A DNA stretch of 64,000 nt from a bacterium (GCA_019752925.1 JAIELP010000006.1:248001-312000); one strand, 5' to 3'. Shown: positions 18,096-27,026, numbered from the stretch's first letter. The notes: generated by a model not told the origin, from the letters alone. Numbers and translations are program-made.

Positions 18096-19049
18096 ATGAC
18101 ACTTACGCAGTTAAATTATGTTATTGCCATAGATAAATATAAAAACTTTGGGGTTGCAGCTCAGCATTGTAATGTGACTCAGCCTACACTTAGTATGCAG
18201 ATACAAAAACTTGAAGATGAGCTAGGCGTAATATTATTTGATCGTGCAGAGCAACCGATTAAAGCTACAAAAATTGGTGAAACTTTAATTAAGCAGGCTA
18301 AAATTATTTTGCGCGAATCCCAGAAATTTACGGATATAGTTTCTGAAGAAAAAGACGAAGCTGTGGGCGAGCTTAAAATTGGTGTAATTCCAACTTTGGC
18401 GCCATACTTAATGCCGCTGTTTTTAAAAGATTTTATGAAATCTAACCCGGCTATGAAAGTAGTTGTAGAAGAGCTGCAAACCACTCAGATTTTGCAAAAA
18501 CTAGACGATTCTGAATTGGATATTGGTTTGCTAGTAACTCCAATTGATCACGAAGGCTTGCATTCTGAGCCTGTATTCTACGAGCCATTTATGGCTTATG
18601 TTTCTGATAAATCAAGTTTAGCAAAAGCAAGTAAGGTAGATCAGAAAGATTTAAACTCTAACGACCTATGGTTATTAACCGATGGACACTGCTTCCGAGA
18701 GCAGTCTTTGTTGATTTGTAAAAACCGTAAAAAAACATCTGATCAAAACAAAAATTTACTTTTTGAAAGCGGAAGTCTTGAAACTCTTAAGAAGATGATT
18801 GATCAGGAAAACGGTTTTACGTTGTTACCTTACTTAGCTACAATGGACATACAGAATTCTAAAAAATTGAAAGAGTTCAATCAACTAGTTCCAACGCGCG
18901 AAGTGAGTGTTATTTATAATCAGTACTTCCGCAAAAACAAAATTAAAGAAAGTCTGATTAAAACAATTCAAAATAATTTGCCAAAAGAAGTTAGCATCAG
19001 CACAAATAAAAAAACTCAGATCATCGATCTGCCAATGGGAAAAAATTAA
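18096..19049 (+). CDS. oxyR: Peroxide-sensing LysR-type regulator OxyR
   Basis: Residues 1-60 are a LysR winged helix-turn-helix (NFGVAAQHCNVTQPTLSMQIQKLE). The regulatory domain contains GHCFREQSLLIC with Cys199 and Cys208, the same spacing and numbering as the redox pair of Escherichia coli OxyR that forms a disulphide on H2O2 exposure. It is therefore very likely a true OxyR controlling oxidative stress genes. AGAGGT lies upstream of the ATG. The gene converges, 1 nt apart, with an OsmC-family gene. The C-terminal 20 residues extend past the usual family end. Confidence 0.92.
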   Translation: MTLTQLNYVIAIDKYKNFGVAAQHCNVTQPTLSMQIQKLEDELGVILFDRAEQPIKATKIGETLIKQAKIILRESQKFTDIVSEEKDEAVGELKIGVIPTLAPYLMPLFLKDFMKSNPAMKVVVEELQTTQILQKLDDSELDIGLLVTPIDHEGLHSEPVFYEPFMAYVSDKSSLAKASKVDQKDLNSNDLWLLTDGHCFREQSLLICKNRKKTSDQNKNLLFESGSLETLKKMIDQENGFTLLPYLATMDIQNSKKLKEFNQLVPTREVSVIYNQYFRKNKIKESLIKTIQNNLPKEVSISTNKKTQIIDLPMGKN

Positions 19050-19050
19050 T

Positions 19051-19458
19051 TTAAACTGTGTAGCGATATTCAATCGGTATAAGCACATCGGGATGAAGTG
19101 ATTTTTTTACCGGACAAGAGTTGCCAACTTGTTCTATTTTGGATCTGTAATCTTCAGGAATACTTTTCGGTAGATCAATAATAGTTTTGAGGCTTGCAAT
19201 TCGTCTTGGGTTGGCGGCCATTTCTTTTTCTACATGCATGCAGGCGCCTTTGATGTCGACGCCATCACGTTCTGCAACTATAGCCATTGTTGTCAGAATA
19301 CAGGTGCCTAGAGCTGTAGCTACAAGGTCGGTGGGAGAAAAACTTTCTCCTCGGCCCTGATTATCTTTAGGTGCATCGGTGTCTAGTACAGACTTCGATG
19401 GCTCGTGCTCGGCTCTACAGTGCTTTTCTCCCAAATAAGTGGCTGTCATTTTGACCAT
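19051..19458 (-). CDS. OsmC/Ohr family protein
   Basis: A 135-residue OsmC-fold protein. The first redox Cys lies in ALGTCILT and the second in GNSCPVKKSL, the pair that reduces organic hydroperoxides in the Ohr/OsmC family. The N-terminal strand region (MTATYLGEKHCRAEH) matches the YhfA-like subgroup. AGGATTTAGTTT before the ATG at 19458 supports this start, which overlaps the 3' end of lon by 44 nt. A second ATG three codons in is possible. Its place beside oxyR fits a role in peroxide defence. Confidence 0.87.
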   Translation of the reverse strand: MVKMTATYLGEKHCRAEHEPSKSVLDTDAPKDNQGRGESFSPTDLVATALGTCILTTMAIVAERDGVDIKGACMHVEKEMAANPRRIASLKTIIDLPKSIPEDYRSKIEQVGNSCPVKKSLHPDVLIPIEYRYTV

Positions 19459-21802
19459 AAACTAAATCCTCGTTCCAGTTAGATAAATCAATATTAAGTG
19501 CTTTTGAGAGAACTTCGTTAATATGCTCTACAAAAGTAAACTCAATTTGAGATCGTACATCTTCCGGAACGTCTTTCAAATCTTTTTCGTTTCGCTTAGA
19601 CATTAAGATCTTATTAACGCCTGCACGATGTGCCGCGATAACTTTTTCTTTAATGCCGCCCACCGGTAGCACTTTACCTCTTAAGCTGATTTCGCCTGTC
19701 ATTGCTAATCGTGGATTAACCGGAGTACGGGTAATCAAAGATGCCAATGAAGTTAACAGCGTAATACCTGCTGAAGGTCCATCTTTAGGAATGGCTCCTG
19801 CTGGTAAATGGATATGAATATCGTACTTACTAAAATCAAAAGTCGGCGCCATGAAGTTAAGTCGAGCTTTAATTAAAGATTTTGCAATCTGCGCAGACTC
19901 TTTCATAACATCACCCAACTGTCCGGTCAGGATTAAATCACCTTTTCCCGGGACAATAGCCGATTCAATAAATAGGATGTCGCCACCCACCGGTGTCCAA
20001 GCTAAGCCGGTTACAACTCCCGGAGTGCTTAAGCTATCAGTAACTTCATAGCTGAATCTTTCACTACCGAAAATTTCTTCCACATGCTGGATATCTACTT
20101 TAACAACCTGTCCCTCGGTAGATTTTAATATCTCTTCACTTCTTGCGCGGCATACTTCGCCGAGCTTGCGTTGTAAGTCACGTACACCGGCTTCACGGGT
20201 GTAACTTGAAATTATTTTTAATAAAGCTGTGTCGCTAATTTCAAGATTTTGTGTGGTTAGGCCGTGTTCAAGTAATTGTTTGGGCCATAAATGGTTTTTA
20301 GCAATGTGAACTTTTTCAGCTGTTGTGTAGCCGCTTAAATCGATAACTTCCATACGGTCGAGTAAAGGGAGGGGGATGGATTCTAGCGAGTTAGCAGTAG
20401 CAATAAACATAATTTTAGATAAATCAAACGGAGCTTCTAAGTAGTGGTCCACAAAGGTATGGTTTTGTTCCGGATCCAGAACTTCAAGCAATGCAGCAGC
20501 CGGATCGCCGGAGTAACCGCGGGCTAATTTATCAATTTCGTCGAGCACTAAAACGCTGTCGTTTTCTCCGGCTTTTTTCAGTGCAGATAGTATTCGACCA
20601 GGCAGAGCGCCAATATAAGTACGACGGTGCCCACGAATTTCGGATTCATCGCGAATGCCTCCTAGGCTGATTCTTTGATATTTTTTACCAAGTGCCTTTG
20701 CAACACTGTGGCCAAGAGAAGTTTTGCCTACTCCTGGAGGTCCTACAAATAAAAGGATAGAACCTTTTTTATCTTTTTTAAGTTTTAAAACGGCTAAATG
20801 CTGCAGAATTCTTTTTTTAATTTTATCTAAACCATAGTGATCTTCATTTAAAATCTGACTTGAAAAATCCAGGTCGATTTCTTTATGATCAGAAGACTTA
20901 TTCCAAGGAAGAGAGAATAAAAAATCCAAGTGCGAACGTATCATTTGGAATTCGGGCGATTGTGCGCTTGTATTTTCTAAACGATTAACCTGTTGTTCGG
21001 CCAATTCTAAAGCTTCGTTTTTTAAGCCGGCTTCAATAATTTTCTGACGATAGGTTTCTACAAGTGTCTGTTCATTTTTTTCGCCGAGTTCTTCTTTAAT
21101 TGTTTTTAACTGTTCACGTAAAATGTGATCACGCTGTGTTTGACCTAATTTAGAATTTAATTTTTGATTAATGTCTTTTTGGATCAATAGATTTTCTTTA
21201 AACTTATGTAAAAGCCCAAGTAGAGTCATCACGCGTTCGCGAACAAAAACCGCTTCAAGAATTTTTTGCTTTTCATGTAGTGCAATTTCAGCATTAGCCG
21301 CAGCCATGTGCGATAATAAAGATATATCTTCAATAGCTTCTACCATTTCCTGAATAGGTTCGGTGTTGCCCGGAAGAATTTGCAGCACATCTTTAGATAT
21401 GGTTTTAAGGCTCGCTAGTAAAGCCTGCTCTGTGGGCTTATCCATATTATATACATCATCAACGCGGTCCACATAAGCTTGGAAGATTTCGGTTTCAGGT
21501 TTAAATGAGCTGACCTTAACTCGGTAATAACCACGCACCACTACAAAGTAACCTGACTCTGCGTTTCCTTTAATAGATTCAACTTTGGATAAAGTCCCGA
21601 TCTCATATAGATCATCTACATTTTCGATGTTTTTTTCCGGGTTCTTTTGAGTGATTGTAACGATCCAGTTATTTTTTTCCTGAGACATATCAACAGCTTT
21701 GATGCTCTTATCGCGGCCTACTTTTAGGGCCTGAGTCACTCCGGGATAAATAACAGTATTTTTAAGAGGCAGGACAGGGAATGAACCTGTAGGTATAGAC
21801 AT
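19415..21802 (-). CDS. lon: ATP-dependent protease Lon
   Basis: LonA protease degrades damaged and regulatory proteins in the cytoplasm. The 795 residues contain the N-terminal substrate-binding LON domain (SFPVLPLKNTVIYPG at the start), a coiled linker, the AAA+ module with Walker A GPPGVGKTS and Walker B SVLVLDEIDK, and the C-terminal protease domain with catalytic Ser in KDGPSAGITL and Lys in GIKEKVIAAHRAG. AAAAGAG precedes the ATG. A short inverted repeat TGATG-TGAC-CATCA lies just upstream (about 21819-21832). The 3' end overlaps the OsmC-family gene. Confidence 0.97.
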   Translation of the reverse strand: MSIPTGSFPVLPLKNTVIYPGVTQALKVGRDKSIKAVDMSQEKNNWIVTITQKNPEKNIENVDDLYEIGTLSKVESIKGNAESGYFVVVRGYYRVKVSSFKPETEIFQAYVDRVDDVYNMDKPTEQALLASLKTISKDVLQILPGNTEPIQEMVEAIEDISLLSHMAAANAEIALHEKQKILEAVFVRERVMTLLGLLHKFKENLLIQKDINQKLNSKLGQTQRDHILREQLKTIKEELGEKNEQTLVETYRQKIIEAGLKNEALELAEQQVNRLENTSAQSPEFQMIRSHLDFLFSLPWNKSSDHKEIDLDFSSQILNEDHYGLDKIKKRILQHLAVLKLKKDKKGSILLFVGPPGVGKTSLGHSVAKALGKKYQRISLGGIRDESEIRGHRRTYIGALPGRILSALKKAGENDSVLVLDEIDKLARGYSGDPAAALLEVLDPEQNHTFVDHYLEAPFDLSKIMFIATANSLESIPLPLLDRMEVIDLSGYTTAEKVHIAKNHLWPKQLLEHGLTTQNLEISDTALLKIISSYTREAGVRDLQRKLGEVCRARSEEILKSTEGQVVKVDIQHVEEIFGSERFSYEVTDSLSTPGVVTGLAWTPVGGDILFIESAIVPGKGDLILTGQLGDVMKESAQIAKSLIKARLNFMAPTFDFSKYDIHIHLPAGAIPKDGPSAGITLLTSLASLITRTPVNPRLAMTGEISLRGKVLPVGGIKEKVIAAHRAGVNKILMSKRNEKDLKDVPEDVRSQIEFTFVEHINEVLSKALNIDLSNWNEDLVYGQNDSHLFGRKAL

Positions 21803-21951
21803 ATAGAACTCTTTTCTATGATGTGACCATCACAATATTAATCTGTGTTCGTTTATGTAACTGTCAAGGTGACAATTCAATGTGCATTCGTTTGATTATC
21901 ATTATACTTAATCTTGTTGCTAGACTTGGGTCCCGCGTATATACAATGCAC

Positions 21952-22854
21952 ATGAAAAAACTAATAAGTCTCATTTCAATAATGTTTGTTTTGGCAGCCT
22001 GCACAAAAAATACTAACGAATTAGGCAGCAAAGAAAATCCGATTAAATTTTACTTAGTACCCGCACAGGATATTTTAACATTAACTGAGCAAGGTAAGGT
22101 TTTACAAAAATACTTAACTAAAGATTTGAGCTTGGAATTCGCAATTGAAGTTCCGGCCAGTTACGTAGCTGTAGTAGAGGCGTTCGGATCAAAACGTGCA
22201 GACGTAGCAATATTAAATACTTTGGGTTACGTATTAGCTAATGAAAAATACGGCGCTGAAGCCCGTTTAAAGTTAGTTAACCGCGGTCGCGATGAATACG
22301 CCGGACAAATTATTGTTCGCGACGACAGTAAAATTAAATCGATCAAAGATTTAAATGGTAAAAAATTTGCGTTTGTAGATCCAGCTTCAACTTCTGGATA
22401 TTTATTGCCGCAAAGATTATTCAAACAACAAGGCATTAAAATTAAAGAAAGTATTTTCGCAGGTAAGCACGACACAGTAGTAACAGCTGTTTACCAAAAG
22501 CAAGTAGATGCTGGCGCAACTTTCTACACCCCACCAGATGACGACGGAACGCCTAAAGATGCGCGCTGGTTATTAAGAACTCAATATCCTGATGTATACA
22601 AAAAAATAAGAATTCTTCAATTAACTGATCCTATTCCCAACGATCCGCTAATGTTCCGCAAAGAAATGCCGGAAGAGTTAAAGGTAAAAATCGTAGATTC
22701 TTTAAAGCGCTACATTAAAACAGAAGAAGGCGCGAAGGTTCTTAAAGATCTTTATCATATTACGGACTTTAAAGAGGCTTCTGATAAAGACTACGATAAA
22801 ATCCGTGAATACCTTAAAGATGTTGGAATGAGTGCTCAGGAATTTGTAAAATAA
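21952..22854 (+). CDS. PhnD-like phosphate/phosphonate ABC transporter binding lipoprotein
   Basis: The lipoprotein signal MKKLISLISIMFVLAAC has lipobox LAAC. The rest is a type 2 periplasmic binding protein of the PhnD/PtxB family: FYLVPAQDILTL, ADVAILNTLGYVLA, KDLNGKKFAFVDPASTSGYLLPQ and PNDPLMFRKEMP. Such proteins capture phosphonate or phosphite for import, or act as sensors. No permease or ATPase gene is adjacent, so the partner is elsewhere or the protein works alone. I start at ATG 21952 because the lipobox then sits at residue 17; the frame is open back to 21823. It converges with lexA. Confidence 0.87.
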   Translation: MKKLISLISIMFVLAACTKNTNELGSKENPIKFYLVPAQDILTLTEQGKVLQKYLTKDLSLEFAIEVPASYVAVVEAFGSKRADVAILNTLGYVLANEKYGAEARLKLVNRGRDEYAGQIIVRDDSKIKSIKDLNGKKFAFVDPASTSGYLLPQRLFKQQGIKIKESIFAGKHDTVVTAVYQKQVDAGATFYTPPDDDGTPKDARWLLRTQYPDVYKKIRILQLTDPIPNDPLMFRKEMPEELKVKIVDSLKRYIKTEEGAKVLKDLYHITDFKEASDKDYDKIREYLKDVGMSAQEFVK

Positions 22855-22856
22855 TT

Positions 22857-23615
22857 CTAGTAATTTCTGAGCAGAGCTTTTACTAAGCCTCTAATTTCCA
22901 CTTGCCCTGGTTGATACCACATAGAAGTTAATTTCTTATTCGCTGGACGAAGTTCGATTAATTTACCCATTTCCGGCTGTTGTGGATTGGTTTTGTGGAA
23001 AAATCTCTTAACCGTAGCTTCAGTATCGATACTAGCAACAATTAAATCTCCATCGCGAGCCACTTTTGTTGATTGAACAACCAACGTATCGCCATCGAAA
23101 ATGCCTTCTTCGATCATTGATTCGCCTTCAACACGTAAAGCGAAAAGATCGCGCGGGTTTTTAACTAAATTTTTTGGTATTTCGATAAATTCATTATCAG
23201 ATAATCTTTCGATAGGTTGACCGGCAGCTACGCGCCCCAAGAAAGGTATAGGCAGAACCTTCGAGTGATCGTCAAATGCAGAAACTTTTGGGGAAGACTG
23301 ATTTGTATAGGAATCACGAGAAGGTTCTACCGGCACCTGTAATCTTTCAACTAAATGATTATGAAAATCGCCTGCAGAATGTAAGAGCTGAATAGCTCTT
23401 TTTTGATTCTGCTGAATGCTGACGTAACCTTTTTGTGTTAACTGTTTAAGATAATTCTGAACTGAGTTAAAAGAAGCAAAACCAAAGTGATCGCAGATCT
23501 CTTGGTAAGAGGGCGATATTCCTTTGGTTAAAAGTTCAGCTTCAATGAATTGAAGGACAGATTTCTCTTTAGCAGTTAATGAAGGGAGGAGCTGGTTAGT
23601 CTTTTTCATACACAT
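22857..23615 (-). CDS. lexA: SOS repressor LexA
   Basis: LexA represses DNA-damage genes and cleaves itself when RecA is activated. The N-terminal winged helix (LTAKEKSVLQFIEAELLTKG, then GFASFNSVQNYLKQL) is followed by an unusually long linker (about 75-120) and the S24 protease domain. The cleavage site is Ala131-Gly132 in GRVAAGQP, and the catalytic pair is Ser166 in EGESMIEEG and Lys203 in EATVKRFF. The 252-residue length exceeds the usual 200-235. Start codons at 23615 or 23609 are both possible. Neither has a Shine-Dalgarno site and both lie in the operator palindrome, which suggests a leaderless or nearly leaderless mRNA. Confidence 0.93.
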   Translation of the reverse strand: MCMKKTNQLLPSLTAKEKSVLQFIEAELLTKGISPSYQEICDHFGFASFNSVQNYLKQLTQKGYVSIQQNQKRAIQLLHSAGDFHNHLVERLQVPVEPSRDSYTNQSSPKVSAFDDHSKVLPIPFLGRVAAGQPIERLSDNEFIEIPKNLVKNPRDLFALRVEGESMIEEGIFDGDTLVVQSTKVARDGDLIVASIDTEATVKRFFHKTNPQQPEMGKLIELRPANKKLTSMWYQPGQVEIRGLVKALLRNY

Positions 23616-23639
23616 AAATTACACTGTAACTTATGTGTA
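23609..23639 (-). promoter_or_regulatory. LexA operator (SOS box) nested in a 31-bp palindrome
   Basis: The box TTACACTGTAA (23619-23629) fits TTAC-N3-GTAA, the Bdellovibrio LexA operator. It is flanked by perfect 9-bp inverted arms, TACACATAA and TTATGTGTA, making a near-perfect palindrome across 23609-23639. The site covers the lexA start codon region, so bound LexA would block transcription of its own gene. The outer arms themselves resemble degenerate half-sites. Confidence 0.85.
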
Positions 23640-23655
23640 AGTCAATAGCCTAGAC

Positions 23656-23829
23656 CTATTTAATTATAAGATTTTTATCAACCTTGAAGCTTACTTCTGG
23701 TTCGGTGTGCTTTTCGGTAGATGCTATGCTTCGATCTTGCGGACTGGGTGAGCAGTTTTGAAAAAATAGTAACATAAACGGATTTGCTATTAATAAGACT
23801 GCTAAAAAATAACTGCTCTTCGTAGCCAT
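23656..23829 (-). CDS. Small lipoprotein, 57 residues
   Basis: The frame starts at ATG 23829, preceded by a strong ribosome-binding site GGGAGG with 8-nt spacing. It encodes a hydrophobic signal segment ending in a Cys (MLLFFQNC, Cys26) consistent with a lipoprotein signal, then a short hydrophilic tail (SPSPQDRSIASTEKH...) ending at TAG 23656. It would be processed to a peptide of about 32 residues anchored in a membrane. It lies between lexA and a divergent carboxypeptidase gene. No family is recognisable at this length. Confidence 0.65.
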   Translation of the reverse strand: MATKSSYFLAVLLIANPFMLLFFQNCSPSPQDRSIASTEKHTEPEVSFKVDKNLIIK

Positions 23830-23885
23830 GTAAAAGTCCTCCCGACCTTTGGTCTAGATATCTTTTCGGCGGACTTTTAAAAAAC

Positions 23886-24743
23886 ATGAGGACTTTTTTA
23901 AAGACTTATGGTCAACTTCCCAAAATGCATCGCTTATTGTGTCTTTTACTACTTCTTAACAGTTCTTTTGCCGCTGCGGATGCTCTCAGTTTGAAACAAA
24001 CCTGTGTTAAGTATTTACAAAGTTATAAAAGTTATTTCAAAGATGAAAATCTTGAAAAAGTATGTTCTGAGGTTAAAGTTAATGACGGCTGCCAGAGCGC
24101 TGATGGTGAGCCTATATTTCACTCTGATTTCAGTGGTAAAGCTGAAGGTGCTAAAAAAATTCTGGTGATGAGTTTAATTCACGGAGACGAAAAGCAAGCT
24201 GGCGAATTAGGTCGATTCTGGCTTGAGAGATTGCATAAGCTTGACCCGCGTAACAGCTGGAGAATTATTCCGATTGCTAATCCTGATGGGGTTAAAAATA
24301 CAACCCGTACAAATGCCAATGGCGTTGATTTAAACAGAAACTTTCCTACAGTTGATTGGTCTACTGATGCTGTTAAATATTGGGAAAAAGACACACGCAA
24401 ATCACCGCGTAAGTTTCCCGGATATTCTCCAGGTGGCGAGCCTGAGACTAAATGTTTTGTTAAGCACATAGAGGAATACAAACCTGATTTCGTAATTTCA
24501 ATTCATACGCCTTTGAATGTTTTGGATTTTGACGGACCTAAATTAAAGACGAAACCTAAATATGAATATATTCCATGGAAATCGCTTGGAAATTTTCCGG
24601 GTAGTTTGGGTCGCTATTTATGGGTTGAAAGAAGCACTCCTGTGCTAACCACAGAATTAAAAAACTCATTACCTATCAATGAAAAGCCATTTGAGCAATT
24701 GCAGGATTTAATCGGTACCCTAGTTAAGACGGATCTTAAATAA
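23886..24743 (+). CDS. Exported M14-family zinc carboxypeptidase
   Basis: The M14 metallocarboxypeptidase motifs are present in order. Zinc ligands are in LIHGDEKQ (His99, Glu102), the substrate loop is NPDGVKNTTRTNANGVDLNRNFP, the third zinc His is in ISIHTP, and the catalytic Glu is in LTTELKNSL. The closest functional types are MpaA-like enzymes that trim murein peptides, but the substrate is not provable here. A signal peptide (LLCLLLLLNSSFAAADA) directs export to the periplasm or medium. The start could be 23886 or the ATG at 23925; neither has a strong ribosome site. Only 56 nt separate it from the divergent small lipoprotein gene. Confidence 0.87.
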   Translation: MRTFLKTYGQLPKMHRLLCLLLLLNSSFAAADALSLKQTCVKYLQSYKSYFKDENLEKVCSEVKVNDGCQSADGEPIFHSDFSGKAEGAKKILVMSLIHGDEKQAGELGRFWLERLHKLDPRNSWRIIPIANPDGVKNTTRTNANGVDLNRNFPTVDWSTDAVKYWEKDTRKSPRKFPGYSPGGEPETKCFVKHIEEYKPDFVISIHTPLNVLDFDGPKLKTKPKYEYIPWKSLGNFPGSLGRYLWVERSTPVLTTELKNSLPINEKPFEQLQDLIGTLVKTDLK

Positions 24744-24816
24744 TTTATAAAAGGTCCTAGTTTAATGACCAGATAAATCAATTGCTAATGCAGTAAAAAC
24801 TAAGTTTAATTTAAAT

Positions 24817-25758
24817 ATGAAAATAGTGAGTAAAAAGGCTTTTAGTTTGGTTGAGTTAATGGTTGTAGTTGGCTTGGTGAGCATTATTGGTGCTGCAATT
24901 GCTAGTTTGATAACCTCAGCATCTAAATCTCAAAAAGGCATACAAGCTAAAGACCAGCAGCGCGAAGTTACGGCTGAAATTCGAAATTTATTGAGTAATA
25001 AAATTGCGTGTACTAATACTTTTACAGGGCTTAATCCACAAAGTGGTATTAGTGTTAATATGTTAAAAGACGCAAACGGCGCCTCTAAATATTCGATTAA
25101 CACAAACGACAAAACAAATTTTTTAACCTTTAAAAGCTTTAAAGTAAACAATTGGCAAGCAGATGCTGGTTACACCAATCAAGGCAATGCGGATTTGCTT
25201 GTGGGTTTATCTAAAGTAGGAGATACGGGAACAGTAAAAGATTTAGCGCCTGACACGATCACTTTAAAAATTAAACGAGATGGCTCTGGTAACATAACCG
25301 AGTGTTTTGCTTTGGGATCAATGAGTGGTGGTGGATTTTGGCAATCAAGCCCTAGTAACTCTAGCGATATTTTTTTTAGTGGAGGAAATGTTGGGGTGGG
25401 AACCAGTGCTCCATCAGCTAAATTGGAGGTGAATGGATCTATTAAAACTGGCACAGCATCCACGGGGGCTTCGTGCGCAGGTAATCCAGAAGGGGCATTT
25501 GCCTACGATTCAGGAAATCAATCGCCAGTTTTCTGCAGTAATACTGGTTTATGGACGCCGATGGGTGGTAGTAACTGTGCAGGCACGTTGGTAAACATGT
25601 ATCAATGTCCTGGTAGCGTGAGCTTAGGTGGCGGAGCTTGGGGATATTACGGATGTCAAAGCCAAATTCAAAGTCAACCAACTTGCTCTATAATTGAATA
25701 TCCAAATTCACAATCTTTTCCCTGTAATTATATAGGAAAGATCTGCCTTACACCGTAG
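24817..25758 (+). CDS. Prepilin-like protein with tail-fibre-type segment
   Basis: The N-terminus (KKAFSLVELMVVVGLVSII) is a type IV prepilin/pseudopilin signal: basic leader, cleavage before Phe9, and Glu at mature position 5, then a hydrophobic helix. Residues 35-180 resemble a minor-pilin globular domain. Residues about 189-210 (GGNVGVGTSAPSAKLEVNG) match the repeat that precedes intramolecular-chaperone or tail-fibre domains in surface and phage fibres. The C-terminus is Cys-rich and short. It is probably a minor pilin or surface fibre tip. No pilus assembly genes are adjacent. Confidence 0.78.
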   Translation: MKIVSKKAFSLVELMVVVGLVSIIGAAIASLITSASKSQKGIQAKDQQREVTAEIRNLLSNKIACTNTFTGLNPQSGISVNMLKDANGASKYSINTNDKTNFLTFKSFKVNNWQADAGYTNQGNADLLVGLSKVGDTGTVKDLAPDTITLKIKRDGSGNITECFALGSMSGGGFWQSSPSNSSDIFFSGGNVGVGTSAPSAKLEVNGSIKTGTASTGASCAGNPEGAFAYDSGNQSPVFCSNTGLWTPMGGSNCAGTLVNMYQCPGSVSLGGGAWGYYGCQSQIQSQPTCSIIEYPNSQSFPCNYIGKICLTP

Positions 25759-25765
25759 TATATAA

Positions 25766-26206
25766 TCAGTGCACCTGAGTATTGTCGCTGGCTTCTTTAA
25801 TCGCTTTGGCGCGGTCTTTAGGGTTTTCCATTTCTTCCTGGATTTCGACCAAACGAGCCACCAGTTTTTCTTTCGCAAGGCGGATAGCTTCAAAAACATC
25901 GTTATTAAACGATTCAGCTTCGATAGAGGCTTCACCATCTTTTAATACAATGGCAATACGGAATTTATAATTTTCAGACATAGCTTCTTGTTCTTCAGCT
26001 TCGTAGTCAGAAAACTCTTCTTCGTCTTCTATTCCTACTTCTTCGCTGTACGAAGTCTGAGGGTCGCGGGCAATTACCATCACCAGAGTTTCAGGCGTTA
26101 CGAATGGGTTGAAATCCACTATCTGTTGATAGATATAGGATTTAACTTCAGGATCTGTTTCGAGCAGATCAAGGGTGTTTTTCAGAAAGCTTGAATCTTG
26201 TGACAT
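25766..26206 (-). CDS. Possible ribosome hibernation factor-like (HPF/RaiA) protein
   Basis: A 146-residue acidic cytoplasmic protein. The N-terminal part (DPEVKSYIYQQI) and, more clearly, the C-terminal part (ASIEAESFNNDVFEAIRLAKEKLVARL) match the pattern of the S30AE fold: a strand with Glu/Ala, then an Asp-x-x-x-Ala-Ile helix and Lys-Leu. A Glu-rich insert (about 62-80) separates the halves and is not typical. HPF-like proteins bind the 30S subunit and silence ribosomes, but the basic surface expected for that is weak here, so the assignment is tentative. It converges with the pilin-like gene, 7 nt apart. Confidence 0.6.
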   Translation of the reverse strand: MSQDSSFLKNTLDLLETDPEVKSYIYQQIVDFNPFVTPETLVMVIARDPQTSYSEEVGIEDEEEFSDYEAEEQEAMSENYKFRIAIVLKDGEASIEAESFNNDVFEAIRLAKEKLVARLVEIQEEMENPKDRAKAIKEASDNTQVH

Positions 26207-26357
26207 ATACTACCTGCCTTTCTGAGCATTTGAATTACTTATAGGATAACATTGAGACGCTTTTTTAAAAAGGGATACGGACCAAATTGTTTTTATGCGA
26301 ATAAAATAATTTGCTGTGTCTCGACTTGAGTCAGTATTGCATGTATTAAATTAACCT

Positions 26358-27026
26358 ATGTCGCAGATTAAATTGTCTAATAGCTGGCTCAAATATCTTG
26401 AAAATGAATTCGCTACAGAGCGAATGAAAAAACTCAGATCATTTTTAACCGATGAATATAAAAAAAATAAAACTATTTATCCTGCTAAACAAAATTATTT
26501 TAAAGCACTGGACCTCGTAGATTTAAAAAACGTTAAAGTGGTGATTTTGGGCCAAGACCCCTACCATGGCGAAGGACAGGCTCACGGACTTTGTTTTTCT
26601 GTGCAGGACGGAGTTAGATTTCCGCCTTCTCTGCAAAATATATTTAAAGAATTAAAAGCAGATTTAAATATTGATATTCCGCAAAGTGGAAACCTCACTC
26701 GTTGGGCTGAGCAAGGGGTTTTGCTTTTAAATAGTGTGCTGACGGTTGAGCAGGACAAGGCAGCTTCGCATCAAAAAAAGGGTTGGGAAGAATTCACCGA
26801 CAAAATTATTTCAGTTGTTAATGAAAATTGTGATCATGTCGTATTTATTTTATGGGGTGCTTACGCACAGAAGAAAGCTGCTTTTGTTGACCGTAACAAA
26901 CATTTGGTTTTAGAAAGTGTGCACCCATCACCTTTGTCATCGCACCGTGGTTTTTTTGGTTCAAAGCCTTTTTCAAAAACAAATGCATGGTTGCAATCAA
27001 AAGGAATAAAGCCAGTTAAGTGGTAA
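26358..27026 (+). CDS. ung: Uracil-DNA glycosylase, family 1
   Basis: Ung removes uracil from DNA to start base excision repair. The water-activating loop [18 protein letters not shown] contains the catalytic Asp67. The minor-groove loop [18 protein letters not shown] contains the catalytic His. The uracil-recognition segment [10 protein letters not shown] is also present. The 222 residues match the family length. It stands alone on the + strand and converges with a large surface-protein gene. Confidence 0.97.
   Translation: MSQIKLSNSWLKYLENEFATERMKKLRSFLTDEYKKNKTIYPAKQNYFKALDLVDLKNVKVVILGQDPYHGEGQAHGLCFSVQDGVRFPPSLQNIFKELKADLNIDIPQSGNLTRWAEQGVLLLNSVLTVEQDKAASHQKKGWEEFTDKIISVVNENCDHVVFILWGAYAQKKAAFVDRNKHLVLESVHPSPLSSHRGFFGSKPFSKTNAWLQSKGIKPVKW

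Noticed and set aside
21819..21832. CIRCE or HAIR heat-shock operator before lon
   Set aside because: The short TGATG-TGAC-CATCA repeat does not fit either consensus; it may be incidental.
21823..21951. N-terminal extension of the PhnD-like lipoprotein
   Set aside because: The extension would place an unrelated hydrophobic segment before a perfect lipoprotein signal; ATG 21952 gives a normal lipobox position.
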